DNA of 64,000 bases from Sphaerolaimus hirsutus (Eukaryota; Nematoda; Chromadorea; Monhysterida; Sphaerolaimidae): NCBI GenBank assembly GCA_964036195.1, contig OZ038457.1:22533147-22597146 (forward strand), given 5' to 3'. Shown here piece after piece: positions 38,334 through 51,492 of this stretch (the first letter of the stretch is position 1; every line of letters begins with the position of its first letter). The notes below the pieces were generated by a model. The model ran no database searches and was not told the DNA's origin. It was given only the letters and a program-made list of their open reading frames with translations. The position numbers were made by a program, and so were the translations under genes.

Positions 38334-41300
38334 ATGGCTGAAAATGTGGATGTCGCGTCTCAAATCATCAATTTACCATTATCCAAAGTGAAAAGAATAG
38401 CTAAAATGGATCCAGATGTGAAAATGATCAATAATGAAGCCGGAGTAGCTTTGGCTGCAGCTGCTGTTAGATTTTTATCCGTTTTTAATTTTTTTGACAG
38501 ATTGCCAAAATGTAGATTTGCGGAGTATTTTACAGGAAGCTTTTGTGCGCGTTTTGGCACAAGCGTGTCAAAAACAGGCAGCGATGGCCAAACGCAAAAC
38601 AGTACAGATGCGCGATTTTGGTTAGATTTCGTCTCTAACTTTCCATCAATTTTTGTAATTATTTTGTAACTTCTGTAGCACCTTTTGCATTCCAAACTTT
38701 TGTGGGACGAGTTGCTATTTACTGCAGTGCTACTTTTCCATGCGGGGGGGGGGGTTGGGTTGTGCTGTTGGTAATTTTACGTTTATTCTCAATTTAACAA
38801 TTTTTTAACATCTGACACTCATATTTTATTTTAAAAACGCGAAAAAATTTGATATCCATTTATTCAGTATTCGCGGAGGACAGCACACTTATTATGAAAA
38901 CCTACCATAACCCATCTGAATAATGAACCAAAATTTTTATCATCATAATTTATAAGTTTTTATTCATTAAATTATGCTAAGTTTTCATACTAGGTGTGCT
39001 GTTCGCCGAGTATACCAAATGGTAAAAAATGTTGGTTATTTGCGGAAATCAGGATTCTGGAAAAAAATTTGCACGGTTCTGTTATACCGATCGAACAGCA
39101 CCTAGTATTGAAAACTACCATAATTTGATGAATAAAATTTTGTTATAAATTTCGTAATTGATTATTCCATAATAAAAACGAACTATTACGATGAAAAAAA
39201 CTGTATCATTTTTGGGTCATTATTCATATGGGTTATGGTAGGTTTTCATACTAAGTGTGATGTCCGCCGTAGTGATGGAAAATCGCCATGGCGCTTTTGG
39301 CGCTTGGCGCTATTTTGTTGTGGCGCCATTGGCAACTCGGTAACTATTTATACCTATATATGGTACTAGGTCCGCTTTTGGCACTGTTGGACACTTTTCT
39401 AATGCAATTTGACACCTGAAAATACATATTAAAGAATGGGGTAGGGATTTGCGCGTGCAAAAAATTTTAAAGTGCCCACAAGTTCGCCTCAGAAAAGTGC
39501 ATTTTCTGGCAAATTTTTCTGTCCGGCCCGGGAACGGGGGGGGGGCGGCCGCCCCCCCCCCCCCCTGCGTACGTCCTTGCCTGGCGCTGGCGCTTGGCGC
39601 TAGCGCCAAACCAAAAAGCGCCATGGCGCTTGTCGCCATTTTGCTCTGGCGTCATTGGCGCTTGGCGCTGAGGTTAGGAGAAGCGCCATGGCGCTTGGCG
39701 CCGAAGTCCTGGCGCTTTTTCCATCACTAGTCCGCCGGGTATACTAGTTTATTTATTATTAGTATTTTATAAACACCTTCCCGGTCACGTCCGGCAGCCA
39801 TTTTTTGATTTTACTTCTTATATCCTATGCCCAGTTCTAGGGCGCCCCCGAGGCTGAAACTTGGGGGAGATATTGGCGCAACCCCCTCTACTTTGCATGA
39901 ATTGGGGGGGGGGGTCGCGGCTAGGGTTGGGGAACCGACCCGAACCGAACCGAGAACCGAGCACTATTTTGGAACCGAGAACCGGAACCGAGTTTGAGAA
40001 CCGAACCGGAACCGAGAACCGGCACTTATACCCGGAACCGAAGTAAATACCCAAAAGAACCGAAATTTTCCAGGAATCTTAAAGTTTTTAAACAGCGTTT
40101 TTTCAACACCTAGATCTAAGCCCTTAAACAGCAGCTGAACATCTTGGTGCGTGTTCAGAATTGCAAAATTCATCTGTTTGCAAAATGATTTCGCGGGAGC
40201 GTGTAATTTCACATACACTCCAGCGACATTACACCTTACAATGAAATCTACCATATCCCACCTGAATAAAAGGACAAACATAAAAAAATTTCATCATATT
40301 TATCAAATTGCTTTGATAAATATGATGAAATTTTTTATGTATGTTCGTTTATTCAGATGGGATCTGGTAGATTTCATTGTAAGGTGTAATGTCGCTACAG
40401 TATACACTTTATGACTGGTAGTGTTTTCATTGGTTTTGTGGCAGTTTTAACCGTAGTTGGCAAAAGTTATTTATGTTTGTACTCAAAAAAATACGCGTAC
40501 TCACTCGCATACTACATAAATACATTTACGTTTCCTCCAGAAAAAAATACCAGTACTCATTTACTCGTGTACTTTTTGAAAGTACGCGAGTACAGAAAAC
40601 GTATATGTTTAATTTTACACTTTTTTTAAACACCAATATTATTATAACAACTCTGATTTCTGCATTCTACCATGAAATAATAAGCTGTGATATGCTCCTG
40701 TAGTATGAAATATCCAACCAATGTACTTACACATGTAAACTTGGCTATATTGTTTTTCTGTTGTTCAGCCGATTATTACCCGATACCCGGTTATTTTATT
40801 ACCCGGAACCAAAATTTTGTTCATTTTAGAACTGAAAGAACCGAACCGGAACCGAGTTTGAGAACCGAACCCAGAACCGGAACCGAAAATTTTCAGGAAC
40901 CGAGAACAGATACCCAAACCGAAATTTTTTGGAACCGAGAACCGGAACCGAAAATTTTGAAATTCCCAACCCTAGTCGCGGCGACCCCTCTCAGGGTGGG
41001 TCGCCTAAGTCCAAATTTTTGTGCGGCTTTTTTTGGTGTCCCACAGCAGGTCCGGCACCCGCTGATTTCTGAGCTGTGGGAGGGGTATAAATCTAAAATT
41101 TTGGGGATGTGTTACCAACACCACTCCCCTACTATAGACTATTCAATAATGTGAGATGTGAAAAATTTCTTAAAAATTTGCTTATTCTCTAAAAAAACAC
41201 CACTCCCCAATATATGGATGACAAAAAAATTCACTTTTTGGAACTTTTTTATTCGACACTTGAAGAGCTGGTTTAGATACTTTAAAGGGAAGGGTTTGAT

Positions 41301-42609
41301 GTTTAAAGTTATGTAAAGAACCATACCTCTAAAATGCCTGCATTGCAAAATTTACTTAGGGTGAATTTTATGACATCATAATGACATCATCACAGGAACA
41401 AAAATTTACAAAATTTACACTTTGAAATTCCCCCCAAGTTAATTTTGCAATGTGGGCATTTTAGAGGTATGGTTCTTTACATAACTTTAAACATCAAACC
41501 ATTCCCTCTAAAGTATTGTAAACCAGCTCTTCATGTGTCTAATAAAAAAGTTCCAAAAAGTGAAGTTTTTGTCATCCATCTATTGGGGGGTGGTGTTTTT
41601 TAGAGTATAAGCTAATTTTTGAGAAATTGTTCACATTAATCTCACATTATTGAATAGTATATAGTAGGGGAGTGGTGTTGGTAACACATCCCCAAAATTT
41701 TAGATTTATACCCCTCCCACAGCTCAGAAATCAGCGGGTGCCGGACCTTCTGTGGGACACCAAAAAAGCCACAAAAAAATATGCACTTAGGGCGACCCAC
41801 CCTGAGAGGGGTCGCCGCGACCCCCCCCCCCCCCCCCCCCAATTCATGCGAAGTGAGGGGGGTTGCGCCAATATCTCCCCCAAGTTTAAGCCTCGGGGAC
41901 GCCACAGAACTGGGGATAGGATATAAGAAGTAAAATCAGAAAATGGCTGCCGGACGTGACCGGGAAGGTGTTTACTAAGTTTTACCTTTCGAAACCTTAT
42001 GTTTATGTGTCATCTACATTCTCAACGGGCACCTCAACCTCATAGATGAAACATGCAAATTACTGCCGTGGCTTGAATTTCTCGATGGGTGCTTCGTTGG
42101 TTGGGATGAAGACCACGCCGATGTTGCACAGGCTGAAGAACACCTTGGGCAAGATGATGATGGCCAGACAGAAACTTGTGCAGAATCTGCAGGGGATTTA
42201 GGTGAAGGTTAGAATAAAAAAATGGTTATGGTGAGGCGTCTGCCTTCAAAATTGTCTCGCGAAAAAATAACTAGTGACAGAAAAGCCACCGAGAAATGTG
42301 GCACGGTACCGGAACCGGTCACATTCTGGAAACGTAAGGCACTGTAAAGACAGGAACATCGGTAAATATCGGTGGTCGCACAGAAACGCATAACACCATG
42401 GGGCAGTCCCGTTATAAAGTAAGGGGTTATGTTTCATGTGAAATAGCGATTAAAAAGTTAAACATTTGACACATTAAATACTTTACATTTTACACGGTGT
42501 GGATCTTCCACCAGGGGGGGGTGATTCAACGATATACGGTTTGTCATACGGCAACTATTTTTCAGGCAAAAATGGCGCTGCGTGTGATGATGGTGAAGCC
42601 AGTGCAGCT
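38334..42609 (+). CDS. POLE4/Dpb3-like histone-fold protein with acidic tail (4 exons, 3' end open)
   Basis: Exons 38334-38465, 38536-38620, 42046-42201 and 42566-42609 join in phase. Exon 1 is LPLSKVKRIAKMDPDVKMIN plus NEAGVALAAAA. Exon 2 is EAFVRVLAQACQKQ...KRKTVQMRDF. Exon 3 completes it with D-ETCKLLPWLEFLDG. Together they give the NF-YC/POLE4-type histone fold, ending in the RRDL...FLEG pattern of the small subunit of DNA polymerase epsilon; CHRAC subunits are close relatives. Such proteins pair with a second histone-fold subunit and bind DNA. The rest of exon 3 and exon 4 are acidic (AQAEEHLGQDDDGQTE; CDDGEASAA). The 3.4-kb second intron holds several MITEs and a 2.2-kb palindromic element. 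The stop codon was not found; exons at 55-58 kb may continue the gene. Confidence 0.75.
38860..39265. mobile_element. MITE remnants of the 'attcagatgggttatggtag' group
   Basis: Two facing segments (cctaccataacccatctgaa near 38904 and its complement near 39225) with tatactcggcg / tgtccgccg-like ends. Similar pieces occur at 7700-7770, 53240-53370 and 63195-63330. Non-coding, in an intron of the histone-fold gene. Confidence 0.55.
39270..39729. mobile_element. hAT-like MITE, TAGTGATGGAAAA ends, TSD gtccgccg
   Basis: The ends tagtgatggaaaatcgcc and ggcgctttttccatcacta are flanked by exact gtccgccg copies (39262-39269, 39730-39737). The body is ggcgctt repeats and contains the right half of a CAAGGACGTACG element (ending cctgcgtacgtccttg at about 39581). 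Similar termini appear at 4012 and 54483. Confidence 0.92.
39768..41985. mobile_element. Large palindromic element splitting the histone-fold gene
   Basis: The outer arms taaacaccttcccggtcacg and cgtgaccgggaaggtgttta continue inward for about 150 bp (ggcagccattttttgatttt; ggcgcaaccccctctacttt) and resume around gcgacccctctcagggtggg near 40981 and its complement near 41790-41825. The left arm has been opened by the element at 39922-40974. It lies in the second intron of the histone-fold gene. Confidence 0.85.
39922..40974. mobile_element. hAT-like element of ccgaacc repeats, TSD gtcgcggc
   Basis: The ends tagggttggggaaccg and gaaattcccaaccccta-like sequence enclose ggaaccgagaacc arrays. The 8-bp duplication gtcgcggc is exact (39914-39921, 40975-40982). 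Inside is a shorter palindrome (40218-40400; gaaatctaccatatcccacc and its complement). Confidence 0.93.
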
Positions 42610-43242
42610 GTAAGTAATGCTCCATCATGATTTGTTTGATGTTTGTGATTGTAAATAGTTCATTAATTTTTCAAACGTGAACAAAGGTGTGTATTTAGTT
42701 TGAATGGATATGGCTCATGGAACTGCGGGCAATAAGTTCACAGAATATGCATATACCTAATTTGTAAATACATTTGATGTGCAAATTAAGTAATATATAT
42801 ATGTATTTATATTCAAAATATAAAAACTGCTAAAGATGAATACTCAAACTGAAAATGGTGCACATTTTATGGACTTTTGGAATACAATTCAATCTTTGCA
42901 GTCGAATATCATTGATATTTTGTAAAAACCTCTGAGCGGCTCGATATACCGTATTACCTCGAATTATCCCTTCCCTTTAATTACCCCCCCCCCCCCCGAA
43001 ATACCCCCTAAAATTTTGCTGAAGAAATAATAACCCCCCCGAAATACCCCCACCAAGTTGAGTGTAAAGTAAACGTACGCGACAAATACCGCAGTTTGTG
43101 GTTTGTATGATGCAGAACACACGTTGAAAGCAATGACTGTGTGACATTCGGGCAGTGTTTATGCCTATATACAGTACATTTATATACGTCTAAAAACACA
43201 TGCGTCGATGTAATTGTTTGATTTTTCTATGTTTCAGTATGT

Positions 43243-43442
43243 NNNNNNNNNNNNNNNNNNNNNNNNNNNNNNNNNNNNNNNNNNNNNNNNNNNNNNNNNN
43301 NNNNNNNNNNNNNNNNNNNNNNNNNNNNNNNNNNNNNNNNNNNNNNNNNNNNNNNNNNNNNNNNNNNNNNNNNNNNNNNNNNNNNNNNNNNNNNNNNNNN
43401 NNNNNNNNNNNNNNNNNNNNNNNNNNNNNNNNNNNNNNNNNN
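43243..43442. other. Assembly gap of 200 N
   Basis: Exactly 200 N, a conventional placeholder length, between gtttcagtatgt and tagcgtgac. The true size is unknown. Exons of the plus-strand gene could be hidden here. Confidence 0.98.
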
Positions 43443-45311
43443 TAGCGTGACAATTGATACTTTGCATACCCTTTTCCGACACTTGACCTTGCACTTTACA
43501 TGGCTTGTGATGTGACTCCGGCCACCTAGCTTGTTTGCGTAGTATGACTTCATCGATTTATTTTTAGATTTGCAGTATAACTCCAGTTACCTTTCATCCT
43601 ACATGCGTGGTTCCCCCTGGAAGCATGCCAATTATTTTTTACGTGCCGTATTTCCTCGATATTCCCCCCTCTCGAAATACCCCCCCGTCTTGAAATAACC
43701 CCCTCAAAATTGACACTATGGATTTATTGCCCCCCCCCCCAAATTGACTGTAAACAAAACGTACATGACGAAGCTTAGGTTATCAACCAATATATTTAGT
43801 GTGCATTACCAGTACCACACTACTTGCAGTATACTCCAGTCACTTTTACACCCTTGCACGCGTGATTCCCGCTGGAAGCGTGCCAACGATTTTTTAGCAT
43901 GCGATTTTCATAAAACGTTGAAGAAGCGTTACCTCTTTTACACCGATATACGGCAACACATTGACAACAATGATTTTTTCAACTTTGATACAAAAATCGC
44001 ATGCTTGGCATCGTTGGCACGCTTCCAATGTAAGACATAAATGAGTACGAGGAGAGTGTTATCTCCGACGAGTATATTTATCTTGCCGATCACCATGGGT
44101 GGATTATTTTTACCACTATTCGAGGAGGAATCATTTTTTCTATTGGAGGCTGCCTGTAATTCCATTTTTTCACGAGTGAAAAGTGCCAAAACTTGCCATT
44201 CTATTGGAGGTGCCCTTCTATTTGCGATGAAAAAATATCTGAATGTGAGAAAATTTAGCATCCTGGGTCGACCTAGAAATGAGAAAGCGTTCGCAGAAGA
44301 ATCTCGTTTTATTTTTCCACGACCAGTTTACTTCTGGTTTTTTTATTAATGCGAACAGCCCCCTTTAAACGCGATTTTTTAACGCTTTTCCGTCATTCAT
44401 TCCTGTCTGGGCCTTTACTGTCTACATCCATTAGTTTGTTCCCACAAACCTCATTTATGAATTCTGTTATTTTGGTTTACTGGGATTTTAACGTTTGCGG
44501 TCGACTTTTTTCTGTTGTGTTCTGTATTCCCTTCACTTTCAGAGTCAACGCGAATTTCATACCGTAGTTAGGAAATACTTGTGTATAACTTGGGAAAGGT
44601 GCCAAAACGTTTTTGTCGCTGGGGCAGCATTTCAAGTCTTTGCTTAAGTATAACTTTTGTCGTTTGGAATGGTTTAACGGAATTCGCTACAAAAAAGTTC
44701 CGAAGTGGGCAGTTAGATTTAAAAAGAAGAAATATTTGAGGCATGGAAGTCAAAACTTTCTCGGTCCCTTGCACTTTTTCGTGGTTTTACGAAAATATCC
44801 TACAAATTATACTGAATAAAAAGCTTTTCTCTAGGTGTGAGCTCTTTTCGGTCCACCACCGCTTGGATGTTCATTCTTATTTTTCACTTTGGCAGTTGTC
44901 CAAAACTGAAAACCATCGAACGGCCATTTTTCCCTTTCACTCAGGAATCGTTATTTATTTCGATCGCTTTTATCCGGTGCTGTTTACAGCCGTTTATTTA
45001 CCACGGATTACAGCTAATTTCTTCCGTGGAATAATATCCAACTTATTTGACAGGCACTGAGGTGTGTTTTTTCTTACTTTTTGGTAGATTGATTTACAGT
45101 GCGCGCAGATATTTTGCTTTGCATGCGCCGGTCCGCATAAGCTCCGCCCACTTTGATCTTAATGCCCGCGCGCGCTAAGCACGCATTTTCGGTCAGGCAT
45201 GTCACTTTTGTGTGGCTCAACAATGAAGTTAAATTGTTATATATCTTAAATTTCGCAGGGAACGCACATATTTTGAGGTGCAGAGAGGTATTTTCGCTAT
45301 TTTCGTCTATA

Positions 45312-45769
45312 TACCGTATTTCCTCGAAATACCCCCCCCTTGAAATACCCCCCCCTCGTTTGACCCCCCCCCCCTCTCGAGACCACTATGAAACAATCAC
45401 CCCCCCCCTCGAAATACCCCCCCCCAAATTGAGTGTAAAGGGAACGTACATGACAATAACTGTAGTTTGTGTTCAGTGTACTGCAGAACACACGTTAAAA
45501 CAATGTCGGTGTCACGTTAGAACAGTGTACATACCATCTACATACTAATATTAGTCAACAGAACCTTATAAATGGCGGTTTTTGTTGCATTTTTCGACGT
45601 CTGCGTACGTTTCAGACGACAATTTCGTACTTGGTTTTCAAAAATTTTCTTGTGAAACAATAACCCCCCCCCCCTCGAAATACCCCCCCCCCTCGTTTAA
45701 CCCCCCCCCCCCTCTCGGGACCACTATGAAACAATCACCCCCCGGGGGGTATTTCGAGGAAATACGGTA
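45312..45769. mobile_element. MITE with TA-CCGTATTTCCTCGAA ends
   Basis: The left end taccgtatttcctcgaa and right end ttcgaggaaatacggta are exact inverses bounded by TA, pointing to a TA target duplication and a Tc1/mariner-type mobiliser. The body is runs of 7-10 C separated by ctcgaaat. The inner parts suggest two nested copies. Confidence 0.8.
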
Positions 45770-47761
45770 GATGGTTATATACCTATTTTTAGCCTATTTT
45801 ATTTAATCGATTTCGAAACAACTTTCGGCCGGCAGTTTTTGGCTGTCTACCAAGTTCCCGTATGGGGTCTCTTCGTCGGGTTGTTTACATAGCCAAAATA
45901 AAAAACGGAAATTTCTGCGCGCACTATAGTATGATTTTGAGCCGCACTTGCCCGGACTGGCATTTTCATTTTACATTTACGGAAGGTAGGATAGTAGTTA
46001 AACAGGTTCCGGGTTTTACTGAGCAGTCGGTGCCACTGCCATAACTGCTCTAGGTGCCATGGGAATCGTGCCGTATGAGGACTTGGGAACTTGCCAAATT
46101 TTTTGACATTGCTATAAATAAAAATAAAATAGGGTAAAAATAGTATATAACCGTATATGTTTATGTAAAAAAAACTGTCAAAAAACGTTACCCTGAAACG
46201 TCAAATGTCAGGTAAAATGTCATTTTGTCTTACTGCTTGCTTGACATTTTACGTCACTTTTAACACTTTCACGTGGAATTTTACAGGTTCTGGTGATGAC
46301 CTCTCCATCAAGTTCTGTCCGTGAAGACAAAGGCAAATTTTCGTAGTCAAATAGACAAATAGCCGACATCCCTGTAAATTATTCATAGACCATTTTGTTA
46401 GGTCATGTACTATGTAAATGCATATGGCAGGGCAGGGTTCGCGGTTGATTAGACTATGTGATCTACAGTTGCATTTTACCTAGTGTGTTGAAAAGTCTAA
46501 TAAAAGTTATTTTCGCTCAAGACTTTTTGATAATTTGTCGTTTTTTTATTGTTGCAGGGTGCCGTCGATTTGATGGTCACATTTGATGCGTGTACTTGCT
46601 CGATATTCCTTCGGACAATTTGGATACTCCTTGGATTTGGATGTTGCCTCTTTGTAGTCAGTTTTGGCTTTATTTTCATTTCCTTTAGTGGTTCAGTGTT
46701 CAAATACCACCGTCTCGAAATATCCCCCCCGCAAAATGGACACTATGAAATAATTACCCACCCCCTCGAAATACCCCCCCCCCCCAAATTGAGTGTACAG
46801 ACAACGTACATAACAAAACTGCGGTTTGTGATTCTGGCAATGCAAAACACACGTTAAAAACAATGAATTGTTACGTTAGAACATTGTAACACGCTTAGAC
46901 TCATATATATATATATATAGCGGTGATTGGGGCATTTTTCTACGTCTGCGTACGTTACAGACGACAATTTAGTACTGGAATCAAAAAATTTCTGGCGAAA
47001 TAATAAGCCCCCCCCCCTCGAAATACCCCCCCTCGTTTAACCCCCCCTCAAAATTCTCACTCTGAAACAATCACCCCCTAGGGGGTATTTCGAGGAAATA
47101 CGGTAGGCTTTTTCCGGGTGTAGAAGGAAGAAAAGGAATAAAAATCGCTAAAAGTAGGTGTAAAATGGGTATACAAGGCAGCATATACCTAATACTAAAA
47201 ATAGCTGAAAATAAGTAAATAGGAACAAGAACAAAAATGGAACGAAAATGGTATCGAAAATAGTGATTTTAGTCAAAATATGTATCGTTTCTAAAAAATC
47301 TCTCCAGAGAGGTAGATGATGAGCGATTTGGGGGGGGGGTTAGGGGTAGCAGCCCAAAATTGTGCCTCCAGGATAGATAGATAGCTGGGCTGTTTTCCGT
47401 GGAGACCCCTTGGTGGAATTATTCAAGGGGTGATTTTCCTCCCTCTAACTGAGGGAATTATTCAAGGAAATAGGTATACTGGTATTTATTACACTTTCCA
47501 ACTATTTGTTTTCCTTGCAGTTGGCGGCTCGTATCTGTATACCCGTCGTGGCTTGGCACTTTTCCAATTATGGGCACCTGTCTGCTCGTTTTCGCCCCTC
47601 CCCGGACGGATGTGCGCACGGTCTCAATTGCCAGATATGCTGCCCACTACGCAGGTTTGGATTTTGATCTTTTCCTTGTTTTGTATACTCTATTGCCGGG
47701 GTATTTCGTGTGTTAGCCGGCTCGAAATGAGTTACGTATATTCTTGAATAAGACCCCTGGG

Positions 47762-48472
47762 TACGGTTCAAACGATATATCGTATCGAATATCGGATATC
47801 GACCATTTTCTAATAACGAACATATAAAAAAATATCGAATATTGATATCTAAATTTTGAAAAAAATATCGAATATCGACCATTTTTTCGATTTATCGAAC
47901 CTGTATTGTGTCCTTAAATTAAGTTATTATTTTCATTTAGAGGTATTTGTGATTGATCATTATCACATGATTAGTGCGTATAGTATTTTATTTGATGAGT
48001 AAAAGTACAATATTTATAATGTCATTTTTGTTGGAGCCAGTAAGATATTTTATGTCATGCAAATTTGAATTGTAAATGTTGCAAAAAATAGCATATCAGC
48101 ATTTTCTGGCTTCAATATTACATGACATGCCCCTAAGCAATTGGGTTATAAGTATGAACTGTAACATCTACCAATTGTTCTTTGCCTGATACACTTTGAT
48201 TCATCACGTTTTTCTTCCATTTTCTACATTTCACTGATGTAAACCTTGTTAAAACAACTTGTACCATTCAAATTTCAGTACAGAGATGATTTACCATGTG
48301 CGCAACCACATGAAAATACAATATGCCACTTGAAATATGCCTTGCTATACCAAAAGCAAATCGCAATATCGAATATCGATATCGAGGTTCCATAACGTAT
48401 CGATATCGAATATTGAGTTTCAGGAAAAAAAATTGAATATCGATATCGAAAAGTCATATTGTTCGAACCCTA
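47762..48472. mobile_element. hAT-like element of cgatat type, near-TSD cccctggg/ccccaggg
   Basis: The ends tacggttcaaacgatat and tgttcgaacccta are worn versions of TAGGGTTCAAAC. The flanks 47754-47761 (cccctggg) and 48473-48480 (ccccaggg) differ at one position. Arrays of tatcgaatatcgat lie at both ends. Confidence 0.75.
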
Positions 48473-50428
48473 CCCCAGGGGAGTTATTATATTGTCAGAG
48501 GTTTTGGAGGGGGAATTATTCGAGGGGAGGAGTTATTTTTTCCTCAGAACTTGCACATTTTTCATTGTATGAATGCATTCCGTCAACTAATGTAAGTATA
48601 ACGTCAACAGTTTAACAACGACAAAAACATGAAGTATAACATCAACAGTTTAACAACCACAAAAACGAGTTCATAGGCATCCAAATCATTCAAATACACA
48701 TTGTGGATACACGTGTCAAATACTGAGAGGGGGGTATTCAAAAGGGGGACTTATTCGAGGGGGGTGTTTTTCCTCATCTGGCCAACAGAAGGGGTTTTTT
48801 CAACGGGACTTACTCAAGTATATACGGTATGCGTTTTCTCCCGTGAGAACGAGCCCTGACAATTTTCATAGTGACACTGGCGCTGCACATATACATTCTT
48901 GCAAATGTCAATTTCAACTGGTTTATGATAACTGTATTTGCTCGAATCATTCCCCATTTTTTGCTCGAATCGTTCCCCGTTTTTAGGTGTAATTATTTTT
49001 CCCAATTTTTTGCTCGAATCATTCCCCTTTAGGTTTAATTATTTTTCCTCACTTGTCTTGGAGAGGAATTATTCGAGGAGGCATTTTTCAAGCAAATACG
49101 GTAGTTAAAGTTCAATTCAGATTATAGTTCACTTGGGGACTTCCGTTTCAAAAGTTCACAAGCGCCAAATCCAGAAAAATCGAGTTAGCTGTGGATTCGA
49201 CATTTACGACGTATAATTTTGCCCATTTTGGTAAAAAAATCAGTGTTATAGTCCATTTCGTTCCCGAGATACAGTGGTACCGTTTTTCAGAAAAATCACA
49301 ATTTTCATTTCGTAAGTGCACAGATCCATGTCGGACCACCGGAGTTTCATTTCATAAGTGCACATATCCAAAAAATAGTTTCATTTCCAAAAGTGCACGC
49401 GTGCTCCGGATCGCTCGCGAAGAGCCGGCCGGATTTCCCATACAAAATAAAGTTTCATTTCCAAATGTGCATACGTGAATTTCCAAATTTATTTTGCTCT
49501 AATAATCGAGTATGGGTATAAATATAGATCTGAAAATTTAGGTTTGTGTACTTCTCGAAAAGGGCTTCTCAGTGGTGTAATTGGTTTTGCCCTGCGATGC
49601 ACCGTTAGGAAGTTATTTACATTTCAAGTTCAAATTTTCAAATTTACTCCTTATTTTGGGTGGTTTACAAAATATGACATAACTCCCAAAATATTTACCA
49701 GCCGACAAAATTTAAGGACTCAAAAATTGTAGGCAAATGTCCGAGATATCTGAAAAGTGCAGGGCAAGCTTTGTCGCCCAAACATGGCGCTGCCGGGCCA
49801 GCGCCAAACTTTAAAATGTGATTTTGAAAAATCGAAAAATCTGGATATGTTAACTTTTGGAATGAAAGTCCCCACTTGTCGCTGAACGATCTCCAAATTC
49901 ACGTGCTGCAACGTTGAACAATATTTGTTGCTGTATGTGCATTTGAAGATACTTCTGCGACGTGAACTATAATCTGAATCCGCCCACTAATCTGAATCCA
50001 CCTTTACCAGTAGATAGGTATTTGATTCTCAACGGCGTATTTATGTACCGGGACGTATCCAGGATTTTTGAGCGGGGGGCTGTTCGTTTATGAAATCCGT
50101 CGAACGGGAGGGGCTCAGCCCCCCCCCCCCCCTCAAATTTTTACCTATAGTGGTGGAATGGCGCCATGGCGCTGGCGCCATTTGTAGGAATGGCGCCCCG
50201 CCCCCTGGATACGGCCCTTTTTATGTAGCGCCAGTTTGATTGGGAAAAGTGGTAGGGCCGTATCCAGGGCGGGGGCAGCCCCCCTCCTTTCCCGGGGTGA
50301 GACCAGAAAGTGGCCGGAAAGTGTGACTGTTTCAACGTCAGCGTAAAAAATTTGCGCGCAAGCGTGCATTTTTCACCAGACATGAGGTATTTTCATCAGG
50401 TTTGGTCCCTGTGGCCGCAAATCGTTTA

Positions 50429-50919
50429 TACCGTATTACCTCGAATTATCCCCCCTTGAATTAACCCCCCCCCCCTCAAAATGGGCTGGGGAAATAATAA
50501 CCCCCCCCCCTCGAAATACCCCCCCCCCCTCTCGGAATGATGTACGGCATGTACATAATAAATACGTCATGTATGCAATGTACATGATGTATATTAGTGT
50601 TAATATCAACTACACATAGACTAGTTTGTGTAGCTATCAACGTTTTATTGTACAAATGTCTCCTGTTTGGACACATTTATTACCTGTTTTGGGTATGCAA
50701 ATGCCTACTATTTACTACGCAACTCTGTTTTGGGTATGCAAATGCCTACTATTTACTACGAAACTTACGAATATTTCTGGCGAAATAATAAAAAAAAACC
50801 CTCGAATAACCCCCCCCCCACCCTCGAATCAACCCCCCTCCCCACCCTCGAATCAACCCCCCTCAAATTTTGCTGGCGGAAAAATAAACCCCCATGGGGT
50901 ATTTCGAGGTAATACGGTA
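50429..50919. mobile_element. MITE with TA-CCGTATTACCTCGAA ends
   Basis: The left end taccgtattacctcgaatt and the right end atttcgaggtaatacggta are inverse. The body has C-runs and two adjacent copies of gggtatgcaaatgcctacta. Same family as 45312-45769 and 59515-59624. Confidence 0.78.
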
Positions 50920-51327
50920 AATATACTCAACGGTGTGCTTTTTGCTGTATTTGTTCGTATATTTACATACAGATACAGCATTCCTTGGCCCAGCGCCAAT
51001 GGCGTCGTGGCGTGGCGCCTACTAATGGCGCCATTCCGCCAACCTGTTGGTATAATTTTAGTGGGAAGAGCCCCCCGTTCGCCGGCCTCCGTAAACAAGC
51101 AGCCTCCGTAAACAAGCAGCCTCCCCCCCCCCCCCCGCTGGAAAATCCTGGATACGTCCCTGAAAAGTGGCAAATATAAGTTTAGAAATAAGTGCGAGTG
51201 AGGAACCCCGAATTTTTTGCGGATTTCGTTGCTATGAATGAACCTGAACTCATCCATTTAAAAGCCAATTCAGTGTGCCACCGGCGATTGAATCATAATC
51301 ACACCTTAATCATTCAATGTTTTCCAG

Positions 51328-51492
51328 CTGGCGGTGGTGCTCGGGGTGCAGTGCCGTGTCTTGGCGCTGTTCCAACGGAATGATTGGCGCTGGCGTCTTG
51401 AGCCCGATCGAATTGACCCGGCGGTGAGATTGGCTTTGCCGGCCTTTGGCGCTGTGCCAGATGAGGCCACTTTAAGCCACTTGCCGTGTGAG
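51328..51492 (+). CDS. Possible exon of the plus-strand gene (55 codons)
   Basis: Between a good acceptor (gttttccag) and a donor (GAG|gttggt) only one frame is open. It runs from LAVVLGVQCRVLALFQRNDW to GAVPDEATLSHLPCE. Both junctions are phase 0, compatible with the exon ending at 42609 and the one starting at 55067. No family is recognised and the sequence overlaps a G/C-richer repeat theme (ggcgctgttcc), so it may be chance. Confidence 0.25.

Larger units (their letters stand above)
42610..51327. other. Repeat-dominated stretch with an assembly gap
   Basis: No exon is supported with confidence. Contents: C-run elements with ccgtatt(t/a)cctcgaa ends (42946-43060, 43645-43745, 45312-45769, about 46699-47104, 50429-50919), a short palindrome at 43868-44033, and the cgatat element at 47762-48472. 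Also present are pieces of the CAGGGG (47105-47409) and GGGACGTATCC (50047-50270, 50950-51165) elements and 200 N at 43243-43442. Confidence 0.55.

Noticed and set aside
42060..42186. Minus-strand open frame FCTSFCLAIIILPKVFFS..., looking like a terminal transmembrane exon of a receptor
   Set aside because: The plus strand of the same bases gives an acidic exon (42046-42201) that joins in phase to the histone-fold exons and to the exon at 42566, and completes the FLEG-like end of the POLE4 fold. The hydrophobic antisense reading is most likely the mirror of acidic codons.
43868..45060. Several plus-strand open frames of 60-105 codons
   Set aside because: They overlap a palindrome and A/T-rich sequence, show no domain, and none has supporting splice sites in phase with neighbours.
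47521..47654. Possible plus-strand exon between ttccttgcag and GCAG|gtttgg
   Set aside because: All three frames are open and none shows a family motif or fits a neighbouring exon convincingly.
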